A stretch of DNA of 64,000 nt from Nocardioides sp. YIM 152315 (GCF_029210375.1 NZ_JARGER010000028.1:62001-126000), one strand, 5' to 3'; positions 15,520 to 25,710 are shown, numbered from the stretch's first letter. The notes: generated by a model from the sequence alone, not told the origin. Program-made: numbers and translations.

Positions 15520-17796
15520 GTGCAGACTCAGCGGATCACGACGCGGGCCACGGCGTCGGAGCCCCGGTTCGCGGAGTACCCGCGGCCCGGCCGGCCGGAC
15601 GCCCCGAACGTGCTGATGATCGTCCTCGACGACGTCGGGTTCGCCCAGCTCGGGTGCTTCGGCTCCGGCATCGCGACCCCCCACATCGACCGCCTGGCCG
15701 CGCAGGGCCTGCGCTACAACCGCTTCCACGTGACCTCGGTCTGCTCCGCGACCCGCGCGGCGCTGCTGACCGGACGCAACCACCACGCGGTCGGCATGGG
15801 CGTCACCCAGGAGGCCGCGCTCGGCTTCCCGGGCTACACGGGGCGGATCCCGCGCTCGGCAGCGACCCTGGCCCGGGTGCTCCGGGACCACGGCTACAAC
15901 ACGCTCGCGGTGGGCAAGTGGCACCTCGCGCCCAAGAACGAGTACTCCGCCGCCGGGCCGTTCGACCGCTGGCCGCTGGGCCAGGGGTTCGAGCGCTACT
16001 ACGGATTCCTGGGCGCCGAGACCAGCCAGTGGGCGCCGGAGCTGGTCCGCGACAACACCCACATCGACCCGCCGTACACGCCGGAGGAGGGCTACCACCT
16101 CACCGAGGACCTGGTCGACCAGGCGATCCGGATGGTGCAGGACCAGCAGCAGGCGGAGGCACGCAAGCCGTTCTTCCTCTACTTCGCACCCGGCGCCGCG
16201 CACGCCCCGCACCAGGTGGCGCAGGAGTGGGTCGAGCCCTACCGCGGACAGTTCGACGACGGCTGGGAGGCGTGGCGGCGGCGGGCCTTCGACCGACAGG
16301 TCGCGGAGGGCATCATCCCGGCCGACACCGAGCTGCCCGAGCGACCGCCGTGGATCCCCGAGTGGGACGGGCTCCCGGCCGACCAGCGCCGGCTGTTCGC
16401 CCGCTACATGGAGGTCTTCGCGGGCTTCGTCACGCACACCGACCACCATCTCGGCCGGCTCCTCGACCACCTGGAGCAGCGTGGCATCGCTGACGACACG
16501 ATGGTGATGGTGCTCTCCGACAACGGCGCCAGCGCCGAGGGCGGCCCGGCCGGCACGCTCAACGAGGCCGCGGGCTGGCTCGGCATGGCCGAGGACGTCG
16601 GGGAGTCCATCGCGCGCATCGACGAGATCGGCGGCCACGACGCCTACAACCACTACCCCTTCGGCTGGGCCTGGGCGGGCAACGCGCCGCTGCGGCTCTG
16701 GAAGCGCTACGCCTGGCTGGGCGGGGTGCGCACGCCGCTCGTCATCCGCTGGGGCGACCGCCTGAGCGGCCTCGGCGGCGTACGCCCGCAGTTCTGCCAC
16801 GCGGTCGACCTCTACGCGACCGTGCTGGACGCGGCCGGCATCGGCGTGCCCGAGACCGTGGACGGCGTCACCCAGCAACCGGTCGAGGGCGCCTCGCTGC
16901 TGCCGAGCTTCGCGGCGGCGCAGGCCCCCGAGCACCGGCAGGTGCAGTACTTCGAGATGTTCGGCTCCCGCGGCATCTACGACGACGGCTGGATGGCGGT
17001 GACCGACCACGTCGCCAACCAGTTCGACGAGCGCGCCCACCTGACCGGCAGCTTCGACCACGACACCGACCGCTGGTCGCTCTTCCACGTCGCCGAGGAC
17101 TTCTCGCAGGCCCGCGACCTCGCGGACCGGCACCCCGAGAAGGTGCGCCGGATGGAGGCGCTGTGGTGGGCCGAGGCGGGTCGCAACCAGGTGCTGCCGC
17201 TCTTCGAGTTCCCGGGCTCCATGGCCCACATGCACCCGGGCGAGTTCCCGCCACCGACCATGGGGACCTACGCACCCGGCGGTGGACCGATCCAGGAGAG
17301 CCAGCTGCCGGCGCTGATGGGCGGCTTCGAGCTCACGGCGTACGTCGAGGTGCCGGCTGGCGGCACCGAGGGCGTCATCACGGCGGTCGGCGACCGCCAC
17401 GGCGGCTGGGCGACGTACCTCCTCGGCGGCCGGCTCGTCGCCACCTTCGCCCTGCTCGACCGGTCCACCCGGCTCGCCGCGCCCGACCCGGTGCCGGCGG
17501 GGGAGCACGTGCTGTCGGTGCGGTACGAGCCCGGCCGCGAGGCACGGCTGGTGCTGGCCGTCGACGGGTCGGACGTCGCTGACGCTCCGCTGCCCGGCCT
17601 GCTGTTCTTCCCCAACCTCGGCTCGTCGGGCGCGGGCATGCTGGTGGGCCGCGACCGCGGGCTCGCGGTGAGCCCCGACTACCGCCCGCCCTTCGCCTTC
17701 AACGGCGCGCTGCGGCGGGTCGAGCTGCGCAGCGGGCGGCCGGGGGCCGGGCCGGCGCGGAGCGCCGAGCTGCGGGTGGCGCTGGCCGGTGACTGA
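15520..17796 (+). CDS. arylsulfatase (formylglycine-dependent type I sulfatase)
   Basis: A 758-residue sulfatase. Metal-binding aspartates are in VLDDVGFAQLG; the modification motif is CSATR (Cys75), i.e. C-x-A-x-R rather than the usual C-x-P-x-R, followed by AALLTGRNHH. Further family marks are VGKWHLAP, LSDNGAS (second metal site), and a C-terminal region of about 200 residues that looks like a beta-sandwich. No signal peptide is visible, so the enzyme is probably cytoplasmic. It hydrolyses a sulfate ester of unknown substrate; a formylglycine-generating enzyme must be encoded elsewhere. The GTG at 15520 is 6 bases after CAGAAT, so the transcript may be leaderless. Overlaps the TetR gene by 8 bases. 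Confidence 0.9.
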   Translation: MQTQRITTRATASEPRFAEYPRPGRPDAPNVLMIVLDDVGFAQLGCFGSGIATPHIDRLAAQGLRYNRFHVTSVCSATRAALLTGRNHHAVGMGVTQEAALGFPGYTGRIPRSAATLARVLRDHGYNTLAVGKWHLAPKNEYSAAGPFDRWPLGQGFERYYGFLGAETSQWAPELVRDNTHIDPPYTPEEGYHLTEDLVDQAIRMVQDQQQAEARKPFFLYFAPGAAHAPHQVAQEWVEPYRGQFDDGWEAWRRRAFDRQVAEGIIPADTELPERPPWIPEWDGLPADQRRLFARYMEVFAGFVTHTDHHLGRLLDHLEQRGIADDTMVMVLSDNGASAEGGPAGTLNEAAGWLGMAEDVGESIARIDEIGGHDAYNHYPFGWAWAGNAPLRLWKRYAWLGGVRTPLVIRWGDRLSGLGGVRPQFCHAVDLYATVLDAAGIGVPETVDGVTQQPVEGASLLPSFAAAQAPEHRQVQYFEMFGSRGIYDDGWMAVTDHVANQFDERAHLTGSFDHDTDRWSLFHVAEDFSQARDLADRHPEKVRRMEALWWAEAGRNQVLPLFEFPGSMAHMHPGEFPPPTMGTYAPGGGPIQESQLPALMGGFELTAYVEVPAGGTEGVITAVGDRHGGWATYLLGGRLVATFALLDRSTRLAAPDPVPAGEHVLSVRYEPGREARLVLAVDGSDVADAPLPGLLFFPNLGSSGAGMLVGRDRGLAVSPDYRPPFAFNGALRRVELRSGRPGAGPARSAELRVALAGD

Positions 17797-18346
17797 GCAG
17801 GCGACGGGTCGCCGCGAGGCCCGCAAGGCGAGCACCCGCCGGGCGCTCGAGGACGCCGCGCTGCGGCGCTTCGCCGACGAGGGGTACGACGACACGTCGG
17901 TCGACGCGATCGCCGCCGACGCCGGTGTGTCCAGCCGCACCTTCTTCCGCTACTTCGCCACCAAGGACGAGGTGCTCGACATGGGCCGCGCGGAGCGGCA
18001 GGCCGAGCTGCGCGGCCGGATCCGCGAGCTGGCGACGACCGACCTCGGCCCGCTCGACGTCGTACGCACGGCTGTCGTCGAGCTCGCCCGGGGCTTCGAG
18101 TCCGACCGTGAGCGCGTCCTGCTGCGCCAGCGCGCGGCTGCCACCTCGCCACTCCTGCGGGGCAGGCTCTACGACACGTTCCACTCGTGGGAGCACGTCG
18201 TGGCGCGCGAGCTCGGCGACGACGTCTCCGCCCGCACGCTCGCGGCCGTCGGCTTCGCCGTGTTCCGCGCCTCCACCGCGACCTGGGTCGACGACGGCGG
18301 GTCGCTGCCGGAGATCGTGGAGCAGGGCTTCCGATCCCTCGCGTGA
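17789..18346 (+). CDS. TetR family transcriptional regulator
   Basis: A 185-residue TetR repressor: helix-turn-helix ALRRFADEGYDDTSVDAIAADAGVSSRTFFRYFATKDEVL at residues about 27-65 (key GVSSRTFFRYF), then a helical ligand domain. It is translated with the sulfatase (8-base overlap), so it probably represses its own operon through the palindrome at 15494-15509, with a sulfated or desulfated ligand as inducer. The 82-bp repeat copy B begins two bases after its stop. Confidence 0.9.
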   Translation: MTEQATGRREARKASTRRALEDAALRRFADEGYDDTSVDAIAADAGVSSRTFFRYFATKDEVLDMGRAERQAELRGRIRELATTDLGPLDVVRTAVVELARGFESDRERVLLRQRAAATSPLLRGRLYDTFHSWEHVVARELGDDVSARTLAAVGFAVFRASTATWVDDGGSLPEIVEQGFRSLA

Positions 18347-18347
18347 G

Positions 18348-18429
18348 GACTTCTCGGGCAGAACCCGCACTCCTCGGGTGTTGCAACGGCCGAGAAGTGC
18401 GGGAGTACCCGGTGAACCGGGTATTCCGC
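18348..18429 (+). repeat. 82-bp dispersed structured repeat, copy B
   Basis: Same length and orientation as copy A. The middle stem is CCCGCAC...GTGCGGG where copy A has CCTGCTC...GAGCAGG: two base-pair positions differ, each with a matching change on the other arm. The terminal palindrome is GTACCCGGTG-AACCGGGTAT here (slightly imperfect). It fills the gap between the convergent TetR and DUF6104 genes; the palindromic end faces the DUF6104 stop, 17 bases away. Confidence 0.85.
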
Positions 18430-18446
18430 CCCCGCGACGCCCGGCG

Positions 18447-18623
18447 TCAGTCCTCCGGGTCGTCCAGCCGGGCCAGCCAGGTCGCGAACCGCTCGACGGC
18501 GGTCTCGAACTCGGGGTGGGTGTCGGTGAACTCCTGGAGTCGCTCGGCGAGCCACGCCAGGGTGACCTCGTCGTCGCCCCGGCGCTTCTCGAGCTCCTCG
18601 ATGCCTCGGTCGGTGAAGTACAT
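18447..18623 (-). CDS. DUF6104 family protein
   Basis: A 58-residue acidic protein beginning [20 protein letters not shown] and ending FATWLARLDDPED, the pattern I associate with DUF6104, a small actinobacterial family of unknown function. It is mostly helical in appearance with no signal or membrane segment. Its ATG overlaps the stop of kgd by one base (TGATG), so it is translated with the 2-oxoglutarate dehydrogenase; the same gene order is common in actinobacteria as far as I recall, hinting at a link to that enzyme. Confidence 0.8.
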   Translation of the reverse strand: MYFTDRGIEELEKRRGDDEVTLAWLAERLQEFTDTHPEFETAVERFATWLARLDDPED

Positions 18624-21600
18624 CAGGAGAACGCGCGGGCCACGAGGTCCTTCTGCTCCTCGCCGTGACGCTTGATCGTGCCGACGGCGGGAGAGGACGA
18701 CTCGGGGCGCGAGACCAGCTCGACCCGCGCGTCGACGTGCGGCCACACAGTGAGCGCGTAGTGCGGCCACGCGCCCATGTTCTGCGGCTCGTCCTGGACC
18801 CAGCGCACGGTCCGCAGGTGCGGGTACCGGGCGATCTCGTCGCGGATCTCGGCCTCGGGGCGCGGGTAGAGCTGCTCGACCCGCGCGATCGCGAAGCGCT
18901 CGCCGTCCTCCCGCTTGGCCCGCTCGACCATGAGGTCCCAGGTCACCCGGCCCGAGCAGAGCAGCAGGGTGTCGACCTTCTCGGCGTCGGCGGCGGCGTC
19001 GGAGATGAACGGCCGGAACGCGCCCTCGGTGAAGTCCTCCGGGCGGGACGCCGCCTCCTTGCGCTTGAGCATCGACTTCGGCGTGAAGACGATCATCGGC
19101 TTGTGCTCCTCGCCGAGCGAGTGCTGGCGCAGCAGGTGGAAGTACGACGCGGGCGTCGACGGCTGCGCGACCACGAACGCCTCGTCGGCGGCCATCGTCA
19201 GGAACCGCTCGATCCGGGCGGAGGAGTGGTCGGCACCCTGGCCCTCGTAGCCGTGCGGCAGCAGCAGCACGACGCCGGACTGCTGGCGCCACTTGCTCTC
19301 GCCGGACGAGATGAACTCGTCGATCACGGTCTGCGCGCCGTTGACGAAGTCGCCGAACTGCGCCTCCCAGAGGACGAGCGCCTCCGGACGCGCCACGGAG
19401 TAGCCGTACTCGAACCCGAGCGCGGCGTACTCCGAGAGCAGCGAGTCGTAGACGTAGAACTTCGCCTGCTCCTCGGTCAGGTTGGCCAGCGGCGTCCACT
19501 CGTCGGCGTTCTGCCGGTCGATGATCGTCGCGAACCGCGAGACGAAGGTGCCGCGACGCGAGTCCTGGCCGGCCAGGCGCACGGGCCGCCCCTCCATGAG
19601 GAGCGAGCCGAAGGCGAGGATCTCGCCGGTGCCCCAGTCGATCGGGCCCTCGGCGATCGCGGCGGCGCGGCGCTGGAGCTGCGGCATCACCTTCGGGTGG
19701 ACCGTGAAGCCCTCCGGCGGGGTGACGTAGGCGTCCGAGATCCGCTTCATCACGTCCATGGTCACGACGGTGCGCGTCTCGCCGATCGGCTTGTCCGGGT
19801 AGTCGGGCACCGTCGTCCACTCCGAGGGCTGGCTGCTGGCCTCGCGCACCTCGGTGAAGACCCGCTCGAGCTGCTGCTGGTAGTCGCGCAGGACCTGCTC
19901 GGCCTCCTCGATCGTGATGTCGCCACGACCGATGAGGGACTCCGTGTAGAGCTTGCGCACCGAGCGCTTCTGCTCGATCAGGTCGTACATCAGGGGCTGC
20001 GTGTACGACGGGTCGTCGCCCTCGTTGTGACCGCGTCGGCGGTAGCAGACCAGGTCGATGACGACGTCCTTGTTGAACGCCTGGCGGTACTCGAAGGCCA
20101 GCCGCGCGACCCGGATGCAGGCCTCGGGGTCGTCGCCGTTGACGTGGAAGATCGGCGCCTGCACCATGCGCGCCACGTCGGTGCAGTAGAGCGACGAGCG
20201 CGACGAGCCCGGCGAGGTGGTGAACCCGACCTGGTTGTTGACGACCACGTGGATCGTGCCGCCGGTGCGGTAGCCGCGCAGCTGGGACAGGTTCAGGGTC
20301 TCGGCGACGACGCCCTGGCCGGCGAACGCCGCGTCGCCGTGCACCAGCAGGGGAAGCACCGGGTACGCCGCCCCCTGGTCGAGCACGTCCTGCTTGGCGC
20401 GGGCGATGCCCTCCAGGACCGGGTCGACGGCCTCGAGGTGGGAGGGGTTCGCGGCGACGGAGACCTTGATCTCGGCACCCGAGCCGGCGGTGAACGCGCC
20501 CTCGGCACCGAGGTGGTACTTCACGTCGCCGGAGCCCTGGACGGTGCGCGGGTCGATGTTGCCCTCGAACTCGCGGAAGATCTGGCTGTACTTCTTGCCG
20601 ACGATGTTGGCGAGCACGTTGAGACGGCCGCGGTGGGCCATGCCCATCGTGACCTCGTCGAGGCCGGCCTCGGCGGCCGCCTCGCAGATCTCGTCGATGA
20701 CCGGGATCGTGGTCTCGCCGCCCTCGAGGGAGAAGCGCTTCTGGCCGACGAACTTGGTCTGCAGGAAGGTCTCGAACGCCTCGGCCTGGTTGAGCTTGAG
20801 CAGGATCCGCAGCTGCTCCTCGCGGGGCGGCTTGGTGTGGGGCTGCTCGACGCGCTCCTGGATCCACCGGCGCTGCTCGGGGTCCATGATGTGCATGTAC
20901 TCGATGCCGGTGGTGCGGCAGTAGGAGTCGCGCAGGATGCCGAGGATGTCGCGCAGCCTCATGAAGCGCCGGCCCTCGCCGCCGAACGAGCCGGTCGCGA
21001 ACTCGCGGTCGAGGTCCCACAGGGTCAGCCCGTGCGACTCCACCTCGAGGTCGGGGTGGGTGCGCTGGCGGTACTCCAGCGGGTCGGTGTCGGCCATCAT
21101 GTGGCCGCGGACCCGGTAGGCGTGGATCAGCTCGAGGATGCGCGCCTGCTTTGAGATCTCGTCGTCGTGCGAGGTCGCGATGTCAGCGTTCCAGCGGATC
21201 GGCTGGTAGGGGATCCGCAGCGACCGGAAGATCTCGTCGAAGAAGTCGTCTCCGCCGAGCAGCAGCTCGTGGAGCCGCTTGAGGAACTCGCCTGACTGCG
21301 CGCCCTGGATGACCCGGTGGTCGTACGTCGAGGTCAGCGTCATGACCTTGCTGATGCCGTTGCGGGCGATCGCGTCGGCCGACGCGCCCTGCCACTCGGC
21401 GGGGTACTCCATCGCGCCCACGCCGAGGATCGCGCCCTGGCCCTTCATCAGGCGCGGCACCGAGTGGACCGTGCCGATGCCGCCCGGGTTGGTCAGCGAG
21501 ATCGTGGTGCCCTGGAAGTCCTCGAGCGTCAGCTTGTTGTCGCGGGTCTTGCGGACGATCTCCTCGTACGCCGTCCAGAACGCCGCGAAGTCCATCGTCT

Positions 21601-22381
21601 CGGCGGCCTTGATGCTCGGCACGAGCAGCTGCCGGCTGCCGTCGGACTTCCTGACGTCGATCGCCAGGCCGAGGTTGATGTGGGCGGGGGTGATCAGGTT
21701 GGGCTTGCCGTCGACCACGTCGTAGCCGGCGTTCATCTCCGGCATCGCCTTCAGCGCCTGGACCAGGGCGTAGCCGATCAGGTGGGTGAAGGAGACCTTG
21801 CCGCCGCGGGCGCGGGCGAGGTGGTTGTTGATGACCGTGCGGTTGTCCCACAGCAGCTTCACGGGCACCGAGCGCACCGAGGTGGCGGTCGGGACCGACA
21901 GGGAGACGTCCATGTTCTGGGCCGTGCGGGCCGGCGCGCCGCGGAGCACGGTGTAGGTCGGCTCGTCCTTCGCGGGGGCCGGAGCGGCCGGCCGGGACTC
22001 CTTCGGCACCGGGCTCGTGGTGCCCTTCGCCGGCTCGGCGGCCTTCGACTCCGGGCGCGGCTTCGCGACGGGGGCGGGGGTCGGCGTCGGGTCCGGCTTG
22101 TGCTCCTGCGCCGGAGCGGACTGCCGGGCGGGCTTCGCGGCCGGCGTTGGCGACGCCGTCGACTTGCTCTCGGGGGCGGTCTGCGTCGTACCGTTGGCGG
22201 CGCCGGCTCCGGCCTCGGTGCTGGCGGACTGGGTGCCGTTGGACTGGAAGTACTTCTTCCAGGTCGGATCGACGCTGTCCGGGTCCCGTTGGTACTGCTC
22301 GTACATCTCCTCGACGAGCCACTCGTTGGCGCCGAAGTCGGCAGACGCGAGCTCGGACTGACTACCTGGGGACTGCGGCAC
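18623..22381 (-). CDS. kgd: multifunctional 2-oxoglutarate dehydrogenase E1/E2-type enzyme (Kgd/OdhA)
   Basis: A 1252-residue fused protein specific to actinobacteria. Order: a short N-terminal segment [16 protein letters not shown] (residues 18-45); a Pro/Ala/Lys-rich linker to about 140; an E2-type acyltransferase domain (about 145-375) with the catalytic-type YDHRVIQGA; and the E1 TPP domain (about 395-1240) with [28 protein letters not shown] and [10 protein letters not shown]. There is no lipoyl domain, so it works with the lipoylated E2 of the pyruvate dehydrogenase complex. It decarboxylates 2-oxoglutarate in the TCA cycle and can also make semialdehyde or 2-hydroxy-3-oxoadipate in mycobacteria. 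Start ATG 22381; translation is coupled to DUF6104 downstream. Confidence 0.95.
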   Translation of the reverse strand: MPQSPGSQSELASADFGANEWLVEEMYEQYQRDPDSVDPTWKKYFQSNGTQSASTEAGAGAANGTTQTAPESKSTASPTPAAKPARQSAPAQEHKPDPTPTPAPVAKPRPESKAAEPAKGTTSPVPKESRPAAPAPAKDEPTYTVLRGAPARTAQNMDVSLSVPTATSVRSVPVKLLWDNRTVINNHLARARGGKVSFTHLIGYALVQALKAMPEMNAGYDVVDGKPNLITPAHINLGLAIDVRKSDGSRQLLVPSIKAAETMDFAAFWTAYEEIVRKTRDNKLTLEDFQGTTISLTNPGGIGTVHSVPRLMKGQGAILGVGAMEYPAEWQGASADAIARNGISKVMTLTSTYDHRVIQGAQSGEFLKRLHELLLGGDDFFDEIFRSLRIPYQPIRWNADIATSHDDEISKQARILELIHAYRVRGHMMADTDPLEYRQRTHPDLEVESHGLTLWDLDREFATGSFGGEGRRFMRLRDILGILRDSYCRTTGIEYMHIMDPEQRRWIQERVEQPHTKPPREEQLRILLKLNQAEAFETFLQTKFVGQKRFSLEGGETTIPVIDEICEAAAEAGLDEVTMGMAHRGRLNVLANIVGKKYSQIFREFEGNIDPRTVQGSGDVKYHLGAEGAFTAGSGAEIKVSVAANPSHLEAVDPVLEGIARAKQDVLDQGAAYPVLPLLVHGDAAFAGQGVVAETLNLSQLRGYRTGGTIHVVVNNQVGFTTSPGSSRSSLYCTDVARMVQAPIFHVNGDDPEACIRVARLAFEYRQAFNKDVVIDLVCYRRRGHNEGDDPSYTQPLMYDLIEQKRSVRKLYTESLIGRGDITIEEAEQVLRDYQQQLERVFTEVREASSQPSEWTTVPDYPDKPIGETRTVVTMDVMKRISDAYVTPPEGFTVHPKVMPQLQRRAAAIAEGPIDWGTGEILAFGSLLMEGRPVRLAGQDSRRGTFVSRFATIIDRQNADEWTPLANLTEEQAKFYVYDSLLSEYAALGFEYGYSVARPEALVLWEAQFGDFVNGAQTVIDEFISSGESKWRQQSGVVLLLPHGYEGQGADHSSARIERFLTMAADEAFVVAQPSTPASYFHLLRQHSLGEEHKPMIVFTPKSMLKRKEAASRPEDFTEGAFRPFISDAAADAEKVDTLLLCSGRVTWDLMVERAKREDGERFAIARVEQLYPRPEAEIRDEIARYPHLRTVRWVQDEPQNMGAWPHYALTVWPHVDARVELVSRPESSSPAVGTIKRHGEEQKDLVARAFS

Positions 22382-22568
22382 GGGTTGATTCGCCTCTTCC
22401 GGTACGTGCGCGGGGGAGTGTCAGACGTCAAGGCTAGACCCCCGCCCCAGCAAATGCAGACTGCCCGCAGGGCAATTCGGCGTGGTGTGCCGAGGGCCAC
22501 AAGGTGACGTTGCAGACTTCGTCCGGATCGGCAGAGACGGATCCAATTCCCGGGGAGAGCTTCGGAGC

Positions 22569-23180
22569 ATGAGTCAGAGAGTCCGACGCAGGTCAGGTGC
22601 GGTCGCGGCGACGGTCGGGACCGCGCTCGCGGCGACCCTCGCGCTGGCGGGTTGCAGCGGTGGCGACGATGATCCCGCCGGTGCGCCGGACGGGGCGACG
22701 ACCGCCTCGACGGGGGCCGACGACGCGCCCGCCGTCGAGACACAGGTGTCCTTCGGCGAGGTGACCGGCAAGCTGGGCGGTGCCCGCCGGGACCGGCTGT
22801 CCGCCGACGTCCAGGCCGTCGTCGACGGCTGGCTCGACGCGGCGTACGTCGGCGGCGACTACCCGCGCACCGACTTCGACCAGGCGTGGCCGGGCTTCAC
22901 GTCCGGCGCCCGGGCCGAGGCGAAGCGCGACGCCGGCCTGATGAGCAACCGCGACCTCGGTGCCGACATCGACGGGGTCGAGCCGGTCGGCCGGGCGGTG
23001 CGCATCGACGTCCTCGCCGTGAAGCGGAAGCCGGTCGGCGTGACCGCGCACGTGATCCTCAAGTTCGACACCACCGGCGCGACCTCCGAGCGGGTCAAGG
23101 TCGCCGGGCGGCTCTACCTCACGAAGGGCGGCCAGGGCTGGCAGGTCTTCGGCTACGACGTCACGAAGGAGGCGATCTAG
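22569..23180 (+). CDS. secreted lipoprotein of unknown function
   Basis: A 203-residue lipoprotein: basic start MSQRVRRRSG, hydrophobic core and lipobox LALAGC (Cys about 30), followed by an Ala/Asp-rich linker. The folded part (about residues 60-200) ends LYLTKGGQGWQVFGYDVTKE, reminiscent of NTF2-like or Mce-associated-type domains, but I cannot assign a family. The ATG 22569 has an upstream GGGGAGAG. It is followed without gap by an LCP-family gene (TAGATG), so it probably shares a cell-wall role. Confidence 0.7.
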   Translation: MSQRVRRRSGAVAATVGTALAATLALAGCSGGDDDPAGAPDGATTASTGADDAPAVETQVSFGEVTGKLGGARRDRLSADVQAVVDGWLDAAYVGGDYPRTDFDQAWPGFTSGARAEAKRDAGLMSNRDLGADIDGVEPVGRAVRIDVLAVKRKPVGVTAHVILKFDTTGATSERVKVAGRLYLTKGGQGWQVFGYDVTKEAI

Positions 23181-24089
23181 ATGAGGGCCCGGTTCCCCCG
23201 CGTGCTCCGCGTCGTCGCGATCGGCGCGGTGCTCGCCGTCGCCGGCCTGGTGATCCCCGACTCGGCGGTGAAGAGCACCGAGGTCGAGCTGGTGAAGGTG
23301 CAGCGCGCCGACGGCGTCGACCTCACCCCCGACGTGGTCTGGATCCTGGCCGTGGGCTCCGACGCCCGGCCGGGCGAGGACATGACCCGGACCCGCGGCG
23401 ACGCCCTCCAGCTGGTCGGGATGAACACCAAGACCGGTGCGGCCACCGCCATCGGCATCCCGCGGGACTCCTGGGTGTCGATCCCGGGCTACGGGTCGAG
23501 CCGCATCAACGCCGCGCTCGCGTACGGCGGGCCGCAGCTGCTCGGCCAGACCGTCGGCGACCTCGTCGGCGTCCAGCCGGACTACGTCTTCGTGACCCGC
23601 TTCCCGTTCTTCGAGGACATGGTCAACGACATCGGCGGCATCGAGGTGTCCAACCCGCGGTGGTTCTTCGACGAGAACCTCAACCGCAAGGGCTTCAAGA
23701 AGGGCCGCATCCACCTCAACGGGTACGCCGCGATGGCGTTCTCGCGCAGCCGGCACCAGCTGATCGGCGGCGACTTCGACCGGTCCGCCAACCAGCAGCG
23801 GGTGCTGCGCGGCATCCAGGGGAAGATCCGCGCCCGTGCGGCCGTCCCCGGCTTCATCGAGCGCGGTGTGCTCTCCGTGATGGCCCACATGCACACCGAC
23901 CTGTCCCCGGCCGAGCTCTTCCGGCTCGCCCAGGCGGCCGCGCAGGTGGTGCCCGCGAAGATCACCAACTGCGTGGTCCAGGGCGGCATCGGCAACGTCG
24001 GGGGCGCCAGCGTCGTGATCCCGAACGTCGACCAGGCACGCCGCTACGGCGACGCGGCCCGCCAGGACGCGACCATCGAGCGGTGCTGA
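23181..24089 (+). CDS. LytR-CpsA-Psr (LCP) family cell-wall glycopolymer transferase
   Basis: A 302-residue protein with one N-terminal membrane segment (about 8-28) and an extracellular LCP domain. Conserved residues for the polyprenyl-phosphate pocket are visible: GSDAR, TRGDALQLV, GIPRDSWV, RINAALAYGG, and late MAFSRSRHQL with DFDRSANQQRVL. LCP enzymes attach wall teichoic acid, arabinogalactan or other glycopolymers from lipid carriers to peptidoglycan. It starts right after the lipoprotein gene stop and overlaps the next gene by 7 bases. Confidence 0.9.
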   Translation: MRARFPRVLRVVAIGAVLAVAGLVIPDSAVKSTEVELVKVQRADGVDLTPDVVWILAVGSDARPGEDMTRTRGDALQLVGMNTKTGAATAIGIPRDSWVSIPGYGSSRINAALAYGGPQLLGQTVGDLVGVQPDYVFVTRFPFFEDMVNDIGGIEVSNPRWFFDENLNRKGFKKGRIHLNGYAAMAFSRSRHQLIGGDFDRSANQQRVLRGIQGKIRARAAVPGFIERGVLSVMAHMHTDLSPAELFRLAQAAAQVVPAKITNCVVQGGIGNVGGASVVIPNVDQARRYGDAARQDATIERC

Positions 24090-24766
24090 CCCGGGTCGCC
24101 GCGGCTGCCGCGGGCGTGCTCCTGCTCGCGGCGTGCACGGTGACCGGCGGCGAGACCGCGCCGGCGGGCGATCCCGCGCCGGCCGGGGCGATCCGGCCGG
24201 CCGAGGCGACACGGGCGCTCGACCGGCTCGACGTCGTGCCGCGCTCCGCCGCCGGCCCGGCGTACGACCGCGACGCCTTCGGCACTGCATGGGCGGACAC
24301 CGACGGCAACGGCTGCAACCAGCGCGACGACGTGCTCCTGCGCGACGCGCTGCCCGGCACCGTCACGGTCGCGACGCAGGGGGCCTGCGACCACGACGTG
24401 CTCGCCGGCTCCTGGCCGGACCCCTACACCGGCCGCACCCTGACCTTCGACGACCTCAAGGCGCCGGCGCAGGCGCAGGCGATCCAGATCGACCACGTCG
24501 TCCCGCTCGCCGAGGCCTGGCGCTCCGGCGCCGCGTCGTGGTCGGAGCGACGCCGCGAGGCCTACGCCAACGACCTCGCAGTGCTGCTCGCGGTCGACGG
24601 GCCGACGAACGCCGCCAAGTCCGACGACGACCCCGCGGCCTGGCGCCCGCGCCGCTCCTTCCAGTGCGAGTACGCCGCGCGCTGGGTCGCGGTGAAGTCG
24701 ACCTGGTCGCTCACCGCCGACCGCAGCGAGGTCGCGGGCCTGGAGGAGATGCTCGGCGCCTGCTGA
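24083..24766 (+). CDS. secreted HNH-family endonuclease lipoprotein (DUF1524/GmrSD C-terminal-type)
   Basis: A 227-residue exported protein starting at GTG 24083 inside the end of the LCP gene. A lipobox LLAAC places the lipidated cysteine near residue 18. The body has the DUF1524-type HNH signature: IQIDHVVPLAEAW (catalytic His), YANDLAVLLAVDGPTNAAKSD (Asn and lysine-containing helix) and paired cysteines (CNQRD, CDHDV, FQCEY, LGAC) that may form disulphides outside the cell. Such secreted nucleases are thought to degrade extracellular DNA. Being tied to an LCP gene by overlap is notable, though a link to wall assembly is only inferred. Confidence 0.82.
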   Translation: MLTRVAAAAAGVLLLAACTVTGGETAPAGDPAPAGAIRPAEATRALDRLDVVPRSAAGPAYDRDAFGTAWADTDGNGCNQRDDVLLRDALPGTVTVATQGACDHDVLAGSWPDPYTGRTLTFDDLKAPAQAQAIQIDHVVPLAEAWRSGAASWSERRREAYANDLAVLLAVDGPTNAAKSDDDPAAWRPRRSFQCEYAARWVAVKSTWSLTADRSEVAGLEEMLGAC

Positions 24767-24774
24767 GCGGACGC

Positions 24775-25608
24775 CTACTTGACCAGGACGCCGCCGTCGA
24801 CCGGGAGCGCGACGCCGGTGATGAACCGCGACTCGTCGGAGGCGAGGAAGAGGACGGCGTTGCTCACATCGATGGACTCCACCCACGGGATCGGCAGCAG
24901 GATCGTCTCGCCGGAGGCCGCGGCGAAGTCGTCCTTCGTGGGGTGCTCCAGGTCGGGGGAGAAGAGGTCGTACATCGCTTGGTGCTGGACCATCTCGGTG
25001 TCGACCTGGGTCGGGTTCACCGAGTTGACCCGGATCCGGTGCTCGGCGAGCTCCTGGGCCAGGGTCTTCATCAGGCCGACGACCCCGTGCTTGGCCGAGA
25101 CGTAGTGGCCGACGCCGCCGTACGAGCGGAGGCCGGCGACCGACGACGTCAGCACGATCGAGCCACCCGTGCCCTGCGCGACCATCACGGGCGCGGCGGC
25201 CTTCGCCGTGCGCCAGACGCCGCTGAGGTTGATGTCGATCATCTGCCCCCAGGTGGCCTCATCGAGCTCCTCCACGGAGCCGAAGGACAGGATGCCGGCG
25301 TTCGCGGAGACGATGTCGAGGTGGCCGAGCTCGGCCACGCCGGTGTCGACGGCCTCCTTGAGCGAGTCGTAGTCGCGGACGTCGGCGTGGGCCGTGACGA
25401 TGCGGCGGCCCAGCGCCTCGACCAGGCGCACCGTCTCCGCCATGTCGTCCTCGGTGGCCATCGGGTAGGGGACGGTGTCCATGTCCTTCATCGCGTCGAC
25501 CGCGATGATGTCGGCGCCCTCCTGCGCCAGGCGGACAGCGTGGCTGCGGCCCTGGCCGCGCGCTGCGCCGGTGATGAATGCGACCTTGCCTTCGACGCGT
25601 CCTGCCAT
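24775..25608 (-). CDS. mycofactocin-coupled SDR family oxidoreductase (1)
   Basis: A 277-residue SDR of the mycofactocin-associated subfamily. Family marks are TGAARGQGRSHAVRLAQEGA, the inserted loop VDAMKDMDTVPYPMAT after the second strand, catalytic Ser in VLTSSVAGL and Y-x-x-x-K in HYVSAKHG, and a long C-terminal insertion around VNPTQVDTEM...YDLFSPDLEHP. In these enzymes the nicotinamide stays bound and electrons pass to the peptide-derived cofactor mycofactocin. It is a close paralogue of the next gene (25711-26553) and the last gene of a minus-strand transport/oxidation cluster. Confidence 0.92.
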   Translation of the reverse strand: MAGRVEGKVAFITGAARGQGRSHAVRLAQEGADIIAVDAMKDMDTVPYPMATEDDMAETVRLVEALGRRIVTAHADVRDYDSLKEAVDTGVAELGHLDIVSANAGILSFGSVEELDEATWGQMIDINLSGVWRTAKAAAPVMVAQGTGGSIVLTSSVAGLRSYGGVGHYVSAKHGVVGLMKTLAQELAEHRIRVNSVNPTQVDTEMVQHQAMYDLFSPDLEHPTKDDFAAASGETILLPIPWVESIDVSNAVLFLASDESRFITGVALPVDGGVLVK

Positions 25609-25710
25609 TGTTCTCGTCCCTCCAGTCGGGTGCTGCTCGTTGGGATGGTTGCTGCGGACCTGCTCGGACCCCAGGGTCCCCGGGGTTGTCTCACGCTCCT
25701 GTGACGACGC

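Noticed and set aside
18665..21154. An 829-codon plus-strand frame opposite kgd
   Set aside because: It is antisense to clear kgd coding sequence and has no family features.
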